This document shows positions 55,601 through 64,000 of a stretch of 64,000 nucleotides of DNA, in pieces. Source of the DNA: Psococerastis gibbosa (Eukaryota > Arthropoda > Insecta > Psocodea > Psocidae); assembly GCA_963971405.1 (NCBI GenBank), contig OZ020490.1, forward strand, positions 3,410,001-3,474,000, in the 5' to 3' direction. Below the pieces are notes generated by a model that saw nothing but the letters and a program-made list of their open reading frames with translations, searched no databases and was not told where the DNA came from. The stretch's first letter is position 1, and each line of letters starts with the position of its first letter. Position numbers and translations under genes: made by a program.

Positions 55601-58600
55601 ATATTTTTACTTGCAGTTAATTATTGGTAATTCTGACACGCACGGTCAGGGTCTGGTATTTGTATTGTATCTTTTTCTTTACAGTGACATACCCTCTAGA
55701 CCTAACAAAAACTAGGCTTCAAATTCAGGGTGAAAAAGCGGCGAAAACTAAAAAAAATGTAAGTATTTCGTGTTCATTGTAAAGGAAACTGACTTCTTAA
55801 CATATAGGCCTGTCTACTAAACACATAATGTAATATTGGAGGTTACAAGGTGGCCTGTTGACATCGACCACCCCTGGATCACCCAAAAATAGGTTGGTTT
55901 ATCTATTTCTTGTAAGGGAAACCGTCTTCTTAACATATAGGCTTGTCTACTACACGCATGGTTACATGGTGGCCCGTCGACATTGACCACCCCTGGATCA
56001 CCCAAAAAATAATATGTTGGTTTAACTATTTCTTTTTCATTTAATACTTAAGTCATATAGATTTGGGCTAATCAATTGTTTGTGGACTATACCCACATGC
56101 ACAGTACTACGAGGAATTGTTTAGTTTTGGTGCAAAACTTTTCCCGTGAAACTGATAGAAATGTACCGAACTATCAATTATCCTGCTTGTGGTACAGCGA
56201 TTAAGACGGCGCCCCGGTTGGGCGGAGATCGTGGGTTCGAATCCCGCCAAGCCCAGTTTTTCAATATCCACTTATTTTCGATTATAACGAGGAGGTTATC
56301 TTCGACCTAAATTAATTTAATTTCAGTGTGTTATATATGTATATATAGATCGTGGGTTCGAATCCCGCCAAGCCCAGTTTTTTCCATATCCTCTAATTTT
56401 GGTTATAAAGAGAATCCAGTTAATAAATGCATACAAAAGCTGTGTAAATATTGACATATTATGTTCTTTGCCAACCAGCTTGGGTTTACTGACTGCACAC
56501 CGTACTAACATATATATTGTTTGTTTCTCGTTGATGGCTCTTCACTTACCGGTATCGCACTTGTTCGATACAGCCCACTTTTTAACATTACATATACATA
56601 TTTTGAGTTGGTAAAGGCGCGACTTCCCTTTTCAGAGCATTCTCCAAAGTCCAAATTGCCATGATGGTCGCTAATTTTTGACAGAAGAGGCATTAAAAGA
56701 AGATAGATATTTTTAAAATTTATCTCTGTGCGTTAGGGGGATGTTGAATTGTGATACTGGTCACCCCTGACTCCCCCAAATCAGTCAGTTTTTTAACAAA
56801 TGGTTAGTTGGACTTACATAGCCTACTGTGTTAATAATCATTAGAGGCAGGCGCCTCACAGTCATCGAACAATTAGATTGGAGCCCATTGTCAGGGGAAA
56901 GGGGCGTCGTTTCGGGAGTCGGTGCTACTCCCATCATCAGGCTAATTCCTGATTAGGATTTATGGTGTCTGGAAGATTGACTCATTACTCTTGTATTGTT
57001 CTCTGAATTATTGAGTAAAACCGATCCCTTGAAGATTCGAACTACCGTTCTCCCGATTGAAATTCAAGCTCTCTAAACTAAACCACAGCCCTCGCGAGGG
57101 TATACTAGTTTGAAACTTCTACTTGAACATGAGGCAAAACTATGGCAAAGGCAAGACTACCCATTTCAAAACAGCGGTCTCCAAGGTTTGCCATTCTTCG
57201 ATAGAAGAAGCATTTAAAGAAGAAATCTTATTGGTGAAGCTACCTAACTGTAGCTTAAGTGGTTCATATAGGTTACAGAGAGATTCCGGTATGATCATTT
57301 AGGAGTTGCCCAGATGTATGTAATTTGTGGTGACCGTGATTACGGGGCATGGGTTATCATTAGGCGGGTGCATTGTAACCTCCGACCGAAACTGGTCTTA
57401 TCTCTATGGAATAACAGTCTCCAGGACTCCATAGGCCAACTCCATAGACAACTGAACCTTGGAGCGGAAGGGCGAGGTTCGATAGCCCACCCTACACAGA
57501 GGCGGTCCTAGACCTCATACAGAAGGGGGAGGCACTTGTCAGTGGCGTTACGATAGGTTTTCGAAGGAGGCGGTGTATAATTTTGCGCTCCTCCACCCAT
57601 TTTCATAAAAGTGTATAAAATGGGGAAAGCCGTTCCCATGGACCTACGCAGCTTTTAAATTAATGGCCTTAGTGTCCTTTGCGCATGAGCCTGAGGGCTT
57701 GGAGGATGTGAATGGGGGCCCGGGGGTTTCCCCCGGGATAAAATGTTTGAAAAATAGGGCTGAAATAGTGGGGTTTTACGAATTTTGAGTGCAGTAACAC
57801 TTGGATTTTAGAGGCAAAGAATATAACTACGGTACCTACATTCCAAGTGGCGAGGGAGGGGGGGGGGGCAATTGCCCGCAGTGCCTGCCACTGCGTCCGC
57901 CTCTGACCCTACAGCTTATAGGGTTATTGTGTATGTTTGTTTTCTAATGCCAGCTTTCAGCATTTAGCTGCTTTAAGCAACCCTGTCAGCCTGGCGGGGG
58001 GAGCGAGTCTGTTTGTTAACTTGAGGCACCCTAAGCGCAGACTCCTTCATCTCGGGGGGAGGGGGAGTTGACTGACAGGGTGGACGTCCTGATTATAGTG
58101 GATTACGAACCACTTGGGGAACATAGAAAAGCCACACGATTAACTCGGAGGTGACCAGGCCTCGCCACGCACGTAGACTGTCTGGTATCGTCTCAGCGGG
58201 TTAACATGTCCTTCAATGTTAACCCGCTGACAAATATGATGCACACTACCAAGTTTGCCGCAGTTTGGAACAGGCTTCGTTCTGGTTGTTGAGGGTGGAG
58301 CTGTCACATTGTGGGCCTCTGGTTACACGTTCCCCTGGTCAGGTAGCTGCTGTGGTAGCATCTGGACTAAGTCCTGTTTTTTCTTCGCTATATCATTCGT
58401 CCCCATAGTGTAGCCGCTCAATAACCGTTTCAAAAACGTACCAACACCTACCAGACCTGCATGTGTTTGCTCATTCTGCAAAGGTTTAGCAGTCATTATC
58501 TTGTACACAGCCATCGAACACAGCGGCTGCACAGTTTTCAGATTGTTCAAGTTGACGAGTTGCTGCAAGTCAGTGATTCCTACAAGAAGCACTAGCTATG

Positions 58601-61600
58601 CCGTTGACTCAACCCAAATTTACAATGTTAATTGAGACCTTTTTTTTTGATAGGGGAGAGAATAATGCGATGAGGCTGCTGGGCATGTTCCTAATCACAA
58701 CATACTATATTACATATGTAACATTATGCATAGTATATTAGCGTGGAGTTAGTTGGAAACTGTACTAAGGCCTGAGGGGGGTTATACTTGCTGAAACTAG
58801 GACCTAGCTAGGACCTAGGACCACTTCATGACATTAAAAATCGTGACAGCCCCTGTCTTTACATCTATAGATGTACTTGTATATTATATATACCCCTGAC
58901 TTTTTATCACTTTATTTGTTTTGTAGGGGTTGTACAGAGGTATGGTAACGACGGCTGTGGGAATAGCTAAAGAAGAAGGCGTTTTTAAATTATGGCGGGG
59001 AATTACACCAGCTCTCTACAGACACGTCATATACTCAGGTAAGTTTTCATGTAGGAGAGATGGAACGGTTTGGAGTTCTGTATTGAAGAGGTGCAGGCTA
59101 CTAGTGGGGTCGCAGGTGGCGGGTTGCGAAACGGCCACCAGATAAGGTGGCTAGCTGCGAATATGACGAATAAGCAGTCCGCGACCAAGCAGCGGCATAA
59201 TCGGAGGGTGGGGTGGCAAGTCTGGTGGTGCAACAGGCTTGTCTGGAAGAAGGTACAGTAGCCCGAGGATGACTATGTGATGGGTTGAATAGTTGCCGCC
59301 ACTAAATAAGCGACCACTGCTAGGGCACTCTCTTGTCCTGGGGTTGGGAAACTAGCTCCAAAAGCGGAGGAGCTCAATGAGCAGTCAGTGGTATAAGGCA
59401 ATGGGAAACCCCTACATTACGATTCCCTAGAACAGTCATCATGACTATGTACATTCGATACTCTTAGCTTCCTTTTGGGGTCTACGTGCTTAAAATTGCC
59501 GTGATGATCGCCAATCTTCGATATAAGAGAGGTTTGAAGAAGAAGTAGAAGATTGGAGAGATAGAAGATTGAGCGCGCCAAAATATTTTTTGTATCCTGG
59601 GCCACCAGGCACGTTTTTTAATGGCTGTTCATAAGGGAGGCGTAATCAATAATAATAAAAAAACAACTTGAAGAAAGGCCACGAAACTTAATGGCAGAAT
59701 TTTAAAAGTAATATATAATTAAAAGTAAGAATTCTATTTTTGCCAGGACGCCTACCCGAAGTCATGGCTAAGCCTGCTACAATGGGTCAATAGTAAGCTT
59801 GTGTCAGCTTGTCCATTATCGGTGTAGGTTGACATCGAGGACGGAAACCAGTTCGCCAATGGTCAAAAATTAATCGGGAAACAATATCAATAATGCCGAA
59901 ATCATTGGGCTCGTTGGCACTGGGCAAAAACTCCTAAGTGCCACTATAATTCCATAAAAAGCACTTCAGGATATAATTTTTAAATCATCTGCCAGTTAAT
60001 GTAAGTAATTTGAAATAGTCGTAAATCACAATAATCTCTAATATTTTACAGGCATAAGAATAGTCAGCTATGAGAATATCAGAGATCAATTTCTTCAAAA
60101 GAATGCAGATGGTACGCTGTCGCTGTGGAAGTCTGCGCTGAGTGGTGCCACCTCGGGGGCCGTAGCCCAATTCCTCGCAAGTCCTGCTGATCTCGTCAAG
60201 GTTCAGATTCAAATGGAGGGAAAACGCCGGTTGCAAGGCCTCGAACCTAGGTAATTGCTACCAGAGCCTGATAGACTCTCAGACAGACTGCCAGTGATTG
60301 TCCAGCCTGGAATGATAGATAGTATATATCCGGAACAGGGTATTAAGAAAAAAGTGAATCCGGTAGGACTCGATCCCACGATCTATTGCTTACCGTGGCT
60401 TCGTGTTAAGCGCTACAGCACCATGGATCCCTACCCAGCTTGGACCAGACCAGTGATTGTCTAGCCTGTAATGATAGTATATATTGGAAACAGGGTATTA
60501 AGAAAAAAGTGAATCCAGTGCGACTCGAACTCACGATCTATTTCTTACCGAGGCTTCGTGTTAAGCTCTACTGCACTTTGGATTACTACCCAGCTTTGAC
60601 CAGATATCCTACTTTTTAAATTTTGAATTGAATTGAAAACGACTTTATTGAAAAAAAAAAGAAAAAAAAAAAAATTCCTTCTAGGATTCTGAATATTTTT
60701 AGAACACTGCTTCCTACAACTGCCTCCTATATTAAGTTTATATAATTTATAATTTTTATATGGATTTCCATTGTTTCGCAGGGTAAAAAGTACTTGGCAC
60801 GCTTTTACGAAAATTTTGAATGAAGGAGGCGTCCGGGGGCTTTGGAAGGGCTCAATACCTAATGTACATAGAGCCGCACTTGTAAACCTAGGAGATCTTA
60901 CTACCTACGACACTGCAAAACGACTGATTCTCATTAATACTTCTCTTACGGATAATCACCTAACCCACGTCCTATCCAGGTATGCATATTTATTATTCAA
61001 AGACTTTTGTTAGTAATTATTGTTATTATTATATTCATTGGAGAAATAAGAACAAAAATTTTAAAAAATGGCTTTTGAATTTAAATAGACCGCTTTAAAA
61101 TTTACCTTTAAAACTTACTTTACTTTTTACTTTAATTATTTTACTTTACTATAATTACTTTTTACGTTAACTCATAATTTTAAATGGTATGAAACTTATT
61201 TGAAATTAAAACTAAGTTTTTTGCTAACACAGACGTGAAATAGAAAACATTTAGCATCTACTGTGCGAGCCCCCAACAAGTTGATTAACTTCGGGCCCAC
61301 AGGTTATTTGTATAACAAGGGTATAAATGTTAATTTATAAATATATTCCTTAGACGCAGGGGAGTACCGGCCGAAGAAGAAGAAGAAATACCAACAACAA
61401 TTAAAATTTAATACTATAGTAATACAAATACCTTAAGGCAATGGCCGCGTAGGTTCCCTATCTAAACAAATAAAAACGTCTAAAATGCGTCTAGTATCAA
61501 ATGTTAAAATAAAAATAAAAACACAATGTAGTCAAGAACTTTTAAATCGGAGGGGGGGGGGGGTCGTAGGGGTAATTAAAACTTATAAGAGACCATGGAG

Positions 61601-63558
61601 CATGTGGTTAATCAATTCTTAACTTCTATTCGCAGCCATTTGTCTAAATCTTTTTTGAATATTGCTAAATTTTTTGCCGTTTTAATTTCTAGGGGAAGTT
61701 TGTTGTAAAAATGTAATCCATTGAATTCTGTTTGTCTCTGTATTAAGGCAGATTTAATAGGCCTACCCATTGAACCGTGCCTTGTCAACAACCCCAACGG
61801 TTTGAGGACATTATAGGTGTTGTTTCTTCTTGAGAGGACATGCTACGTAGAAAATGAGCACCCCAAAATTTGTTGTTTTTATGGACTTTTTATTTTTTAT
61901 TTAATTAACTCAGCAAGTCATTAAAGATTTGGCGCATGGAAGTTGTAGAAGACTATTTCTAACATAATATAATCGGGTATTTTTACTTTTCGGTTTTGAG
62001 GTTCTTCCAAAAATCCCCGAATACGCATAATTTTAGTCCGTTCTGGTATTTATGAAAGAACTAAGGTACCAAAAATTTAATGTTTCCTATTAGATGATGC
62101 ATGAAGCAGTCTTCTACAACTTCCATGAGCCAAATTTTTAATGACTTGCTTTGTTAATTAAATAAAAAAATTAAAATTTAATAAGCACAGCAAATTTTGG
62201 GGTGCTCATTTGCTACGTAGCATGTCCTGAGTAGGAAAACCGCTTTCCCAAGCCAAGTTTTGATTTGGAATAAAAAATATGTTTTGTTTAAAGGAATTAT
62301 TGTTGCTCCAATGCATTGCATACCCTGCCATTATTACTGTACTGTATATTACATTTCTCTGCCCGAATTCTTGACTATGCAATCGTCCCATCGAAGAATT
62401 CAGTGCTTCGAGATAGAGAATGTCGAGGCAACCGAAATTTAACCATAGGTTAATTATTTACCGTTATTTAGTACTCATATTAGCCTATCGGCTATCTATC
62501 TCAGCACCTATACTAATTGATAAATAGAAATGCATGAGCGGGTTCGCTCGTAACGGTTTTTTTATCATTTAATTTATTGAATATTAATTAATTAATTGTT
62601 TCAGTATATGCGCTGGTCTTGTGGCAGCTACAATGAGCACGCCGGCCGATGTAGTCAAAACGAGAATTATGAATCAACCGACTGATGAAAAGGGCAGGTA
62701 AGCATTTAGTTTTATTGTTATTTAATTATTTCTTAATTGAAGTTGATTGTCGAAAATTGTACTATCTAAATGAAAAAATGACTAAAAAAGGTTTTCTCAA
62801 AAACGGCTCCAACGGTTTTCTTTAAATTATCAATATTGTGGTCGTTATTAATTTAAACAAAACTCAATAGGTCGCTTGTCCCTTGATTGTTCGGTACTGG
62901 GGGCACAAAAATTAGAGACTTTCAGAAAAATTACTGAAAAAATAATTGTTCTGCGGAACCTTTCTAGCGATGCTTTGTGACTTCAGGTATATATGTTTTA
63001 GTTGATGTTAAATTGAGTTACGAATTCGAACAAGTAGCTTTCCCAGCCAAAGTATTGGTTTTGAACAAAAAATATTTTTGTAGAAATTATTGATAATTCA
63101 TGCCCTGCCATTATTTCTGTATTGTATTATATTGGTCTGCCCGTTCTAGACCATTGGCGAATTCAGTGCTATGGGGCAGGGAAAGTCGATGCAACCGAAA
63201 TTTAACTATTAGACAATTATTTACCATGGAACTACTCGTATTATCTATCTCGGTACCTGGTCTGATTGATAAATAGGAAAGCATGTAGGTCCATAAAAAG
63301 ACTTTCAGGAAATTATTATTTTTATTATTATCACTCTCCATCGCACTTGCCAGATATTTAAATTTGCTCATTTCTTCTTGCAGAGGTCTAATTTACAAAT
63401 CGTCGTGGGATTGTCTTAGTCGCACAGTAAGGGACGAAGGACTGTTCGCATTATACAAAGGTTTCTTGCCCATATGGATTCGCATGGCCCCGTGGTCACT
63501 CACCTTTTGGCTCAGTTTCGAGCAGATTCGACACACAATGGGAGTCACCGCCTTCTAG
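52694..63558 (+). CDS. UCP4: Mitochondrial uncoupling protein 4 (SLC25A27-type), 320 aa
   Basis: Complete gene, seven coding exons: 52694-52805, 55685-55758, 58927-59038, 60052-60250, 60782-60979, 62605-62697 and 63384-63558. All junctions are GT-AG and the frame is continuous (963 nt, 320 residues, the usual UCP4 length). Three carrier signatures are present: PLDLTK (41-46), PADLVK (144-149), PADVVK (245-250). UCP4 hallmarks are [64 protein letters not shown] and a C-terminus [16 protein letters not shown]. It is a six-helix inner-membrane carrier, related in flies to Ucp4A and implicated in proton leak or metabolite exchange. The start has a purine at -3 (GAC before ATG). An alternative first exon is listed separately. 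Introns carry many MITEs and SINEs. Confidence 0.97.
53618..53735 (+). repeat. Repeat family III copy in UCP4 intron 1
   Basis: GAGCTTGTCCATTGGCACTT, AGTTTGCCAATGGCTTGAAA and TTCATTCGG match the family consensus. Confidence 0.6.
53882..54265. mobile_element. Compound foldback MITE, family II, copy 5 (UCP4 intron 1)
   Basis: Ends GGCGTCCATTCCATCGACCG and CGGTCGGTGGAATGGGCGCC with perfect TTA duplications (53879-53881, 54266-54268). 384 bp, the same two-tier arms as copies 2 to 4. Sits between the two candidate first exons of UCP4. Confidence 0.85.
54522..54642 (+). CDS. UCP4: Alternative first coding exon of UCP4 (exon 1b)
   Basis: An ATG at 54522 (AAG before it, purine at -3) opens 40 codons plus one base, ending at a GT donor (G|GTATTG). 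Phase 1 is the same as exon 1a, so splicing to 55685 gives [12 protein letters not shown] in frame and a 323-residue protein. The end, [15 protein letters not shown], is the start of carrier helix 1, parallel to [14 protein letters not shown] in exon 1a. The N-terminal 25 residues differ completely and are acidic then basic. It lies 1.7 kb downstream of exon 1a and would need its own promoter or act as a mutually exclusive exon. The donor is weaker than that of 1a. Alternatively it is the relic of a duplicated carrier gene. Confidence 0.65.
54916..54930 (+). repeat. G15 homopolymer run
   Basis: Fifteen G in UCP4 intron 1, the longest such run in the window. Confidence 0.85.
55070..55235 (+). 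repeat. Repeat family III copy in UCP4 intron 1
   Basis: TCATGCTTTCGCCTGTTTCA, CAGCTTGTCCATTATCGCTT, GCCGGTGTAGGTTGATATC, CAGTTTGCCAATGGCCAAAA. The most complete copy with 41098-41215. Confidence 0.7.
55780..56050 (+). repeat. Two-copy tandem repeat in UCP4 intron 2
   Basis: Units of about 133 bp: CTTCTTAACATATAGGC, TGTCTACTA, GGTGGCC, CCACCCCTGGATCACCC and TTGGTTTA occur twice in order. The second half is also seen at 1973-2045. Confidence 0.7.
56185..56410 (+). repeat. tRNA-derived SINE-C, one copy and a partial second
   Basis: 56185-56300 has a tRNA-like head (TGGTACAGCGATTAAGACGG), a perfect B box GGGTTCGAATCCC, and the tail CACTTATTTTCGATTATAAC. 56347-56410 repeats only the B-box half (GATCGTGGGTTCGAATCCCG). 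The cloverleaf is incomplete, so not a functional tRNA gene. Confidence 0.75.
56625..57300. other. UCP4 intron 2 stretch with family V tail fragments
   Basis: 56650-56705 (ATTGCCATGATGGTCGCTAA) and 57185-57225 (CCATTCTTCGATAGAAGAAG) are ends of repeat family V. No exon recognised. Confidence 0.5.
57497..57905. mobile_element. 409-bp hAT-like MITE in UCP4 intron 2
   Basis: Ends CAGAGGCGG and CCGCCTCTG, perfectly complementary; perfect 8-bp target duplication ACCCTACA (57489-57496, 57906-57913). The interior has GGCCCGGGGGTTTCCCCCGG and an 11-G run. No transposase ORF. Confidence 0.9.
57980..58081. mobile_element. 102-bp foldback element
   Basis: ACCCTGTCAG against CTGACAGGGT; G-rich interior. 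No target duplication recognised. Confidence 0.5.
58193..58230. repeat. Perfect 15-bp hairpin, 8-base loop
   Basis: TCAGCGGGTTAACAT (58193-58207) is exactly complementary to ATGTTAACCCGCTGA (58216-58230). In UCP4 intron 2. Confidence 0.85.
59300..59560 (+). repeat. Repeat family V copy in UCP4 intron 3
   Basis: TCCTGGGGTTGGGAAACTAG, GCGGAGGAGCTCAATGA, ACGATTCCCTAGAACAGTCA, GTGATGATCGCCAATCTTCG, then an AAGAAGAAG tail. A 32-bp insertion splits it near 59450-59490. Confidence 0.65.
59772..59925 (+). repeat. Repeat family III copy in UCP4 intron 3
   Basis: TTGTGTCAGCTTGTCCATTA, GGTGTAGGTTGACATCGAGG, CAGTTCGCCAATGGTCAAAA. Confidence 0.65.
60285..60605 (-). repeat. Two tandem tRNA-like SINE copies in UCP4 intron 4
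   Basis: Minus-strand units 60445-60285 and 60605-60455, about 165 bp apart: GCTGTAGCGCTTAACACGAA, GATCGTGGGATCGAGTCCTA (B box), GATTCACTTTTTTCTTAAT, ACCCTGTT. Both B boxes are recognisable. Likely a SINE pair or a tandem duplication. Confidence 0.7.
61551..61563 (+). repeat. G12 run
   Basis: Twelve G in UCP4 intron 5, directly before the LINE fragment at 61608. Confidence 0.8.
61608..61834 (-). mobile_element. LINE C-terminal fragment in UCP4 intron 5
   Basis: The minus frame reads [55 protein letters not shown] and stop. CR1/Jockey-group LINE tail. Its upstream side is cut by the foldback MITE at 61835. Confidence 0.75.
61835..62228. mobile_element. 394-bp foldback MITE with long arms
   Basis: Arms of about 125 bp: AGGACATGCTACGTAG, AATGAGCACCCCAAAATTTG, TGGAAGTTGTAGAAGACT, answered by AGTCTTCTACAACTTCCATG, CAAATTTTGGGGTGCTCATT, CTACGTAGCATGTCCT. 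Flanked by GAG on both sides. Non-coding. Confidence 0.85.
62235..62535 (+). repeat. Direct repeat, copy 1, UCP4 intron 5
   Basis: Collinear with 63035-63290: GCTTTCCCAAGCCAAG, CCCTGCCATTATTACTGTA, GAATTCAGTGCTTCG, GCAACCGAAATTTAAC, TAATTATTTACC, TTGATAAATAGAAATGCAT. Confidence 0.75.
63035..63290 (+). repeat. Direct repeat, copy 2, UCP4 intron 6
   Basis: GCTTTCCCAGCCAAAG, CCCTGCCATTATTTCTGTA, GAATTCAGTGCTATG, GCAACCGAAATTTAAC, CAATTATTTACC, TTGATAAATAGGAAAGCAT. With copy 1 it brackets exon 6. Confidence 0.75.
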
Positions 63559-63768
63559 GTACGTTAAAGTTTGACTGGTAGTTTAGAATTTGTGGGAATT
63601 TATAGAGATAAAGCAATGGCATTGTTTTTCTCTCACAATGAGGCGCCGCCTTGTATTGTGATGCCAGAGCAGATTGGAAGTGACGCTTAGGATCGGTCAG
63701 ACTGTGCTTAGAGTTCTAATGGTAGATGGGACATTTGACTGCCATATATTATACAAATGCGTTTTTAA
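63559..63768. other. 3' flank of UCP4
   Basis: Probable 3' UTR and beyond; no polyadenylation signal could be fixed before the MITE at 63769. Confidence 0.4.
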
Positions 63769-63955
63769 GGCGGGTATTCCACTGGTTAATTTTCCAGTCA
63801 ATGATTGTGTGATTAAAAAGAGTCTGCTACCATATTATAACTTAATTTAAGGAAACTGTTGTGTACATACTTAACTTATCTATTATAAATTAAGTTATAA
63901 TATGGTAGCAGACTCTTTTTAATCACATTTGACGGGAAAATTGATTAATCCTGGG
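63769..63955. mobile_element. Foldback MITE, family I, copy downstream of UCP4
   Basis: GGCGGGTATTCCACTGGTTA after TAA. A strong inner palindrome (GATTAAAAAGAGTCTGCTAC with CATATTATAACTTAATTT, and their complements at 63880-63930). The right end is diverged. Confidence 0.65.
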
Positions 63956-64000
63956 GCCACCTGCTAGGTTTTTTCAATGACTGATAATAAAGCGAATGTC

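Noticed and set aside
56185..56255. Functional tRNA gene with a perfect B box
   Set aside because: The acceptor stem pairs poorly, the D arm is irregular, and the same sequence recurs with a common SINE tail.

Overview
This is nuclear DNA of an arthropod, most likely an insect with a repeat-rich genome. The evidence is four spliced genes with GT-AG introns, an insect-type 211-residue drk (GRB2) adaptor, AT-rich intergenic DNA, and many interspersed SINEs, foldback MITEs, LINE tails and a Penelope-like element. No bacterial, plastid or viral genome organisation is visible. I do not name a species.

Layout. 31-957 (+) holds the last two exons of a mitochondrial dicarboxylate carrier (SLC25A10). 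958-14652 is intergenic and packed with MITEs, SINEs and a Penelope fragment. 14653-29611 (-) is one gene for a giant C2H2 zinc-finger protein. Four coding exons join in one frame to about 4,368 residues with about 75 fingers, nearly all in one 12.9-kb exon. 29612-43558 is a gene-poor island of retroelement debris with one Penelope-like GIY-YIG ORF. 43559-52088 (-) is the complete drk gene in four coding exons (SH3-SH2-SH3). 52694-63558 (+) is a complete mitochondrial uncoupling protein 4 gene (UCP4, SLC25A27 type) in seven coding exons, with a second, alternative first exon inside intron 1. drk and UCP4 are head to head, with about 600 bp between their start codons.

Function. The genes are not a pathway cluster. 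Two encode SLC25 inner-membrane carriers (one for dicarboxylates, one uncoupling-type), one a receptor-tyrosine-kinase/Ras adaptor, and one a very large nuclear zinc-finger protein. The only likely regulatory coupling visible is the shared drk/UCP4 upstream region.

Most notable points: (i) the zinc-finger giant, with recurrent finger pairs joined by only two residues, a tandem-repeat acidic spacer and repeated di-finger modules; (ii) two mutually exclusive-looking first exons of UCP4, both encoding an N-terminus plus the start of helix 1 and both ending in phase 1; (iii) compound foldback MITEs with 3-bp TWA target duplications, probably PIF/Harbinger-derived; (iv) several datable nested insertions with clear target-site duplications. 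Splice sites, frames and duplications were read by eye; family assignments are from recognition, not database search.
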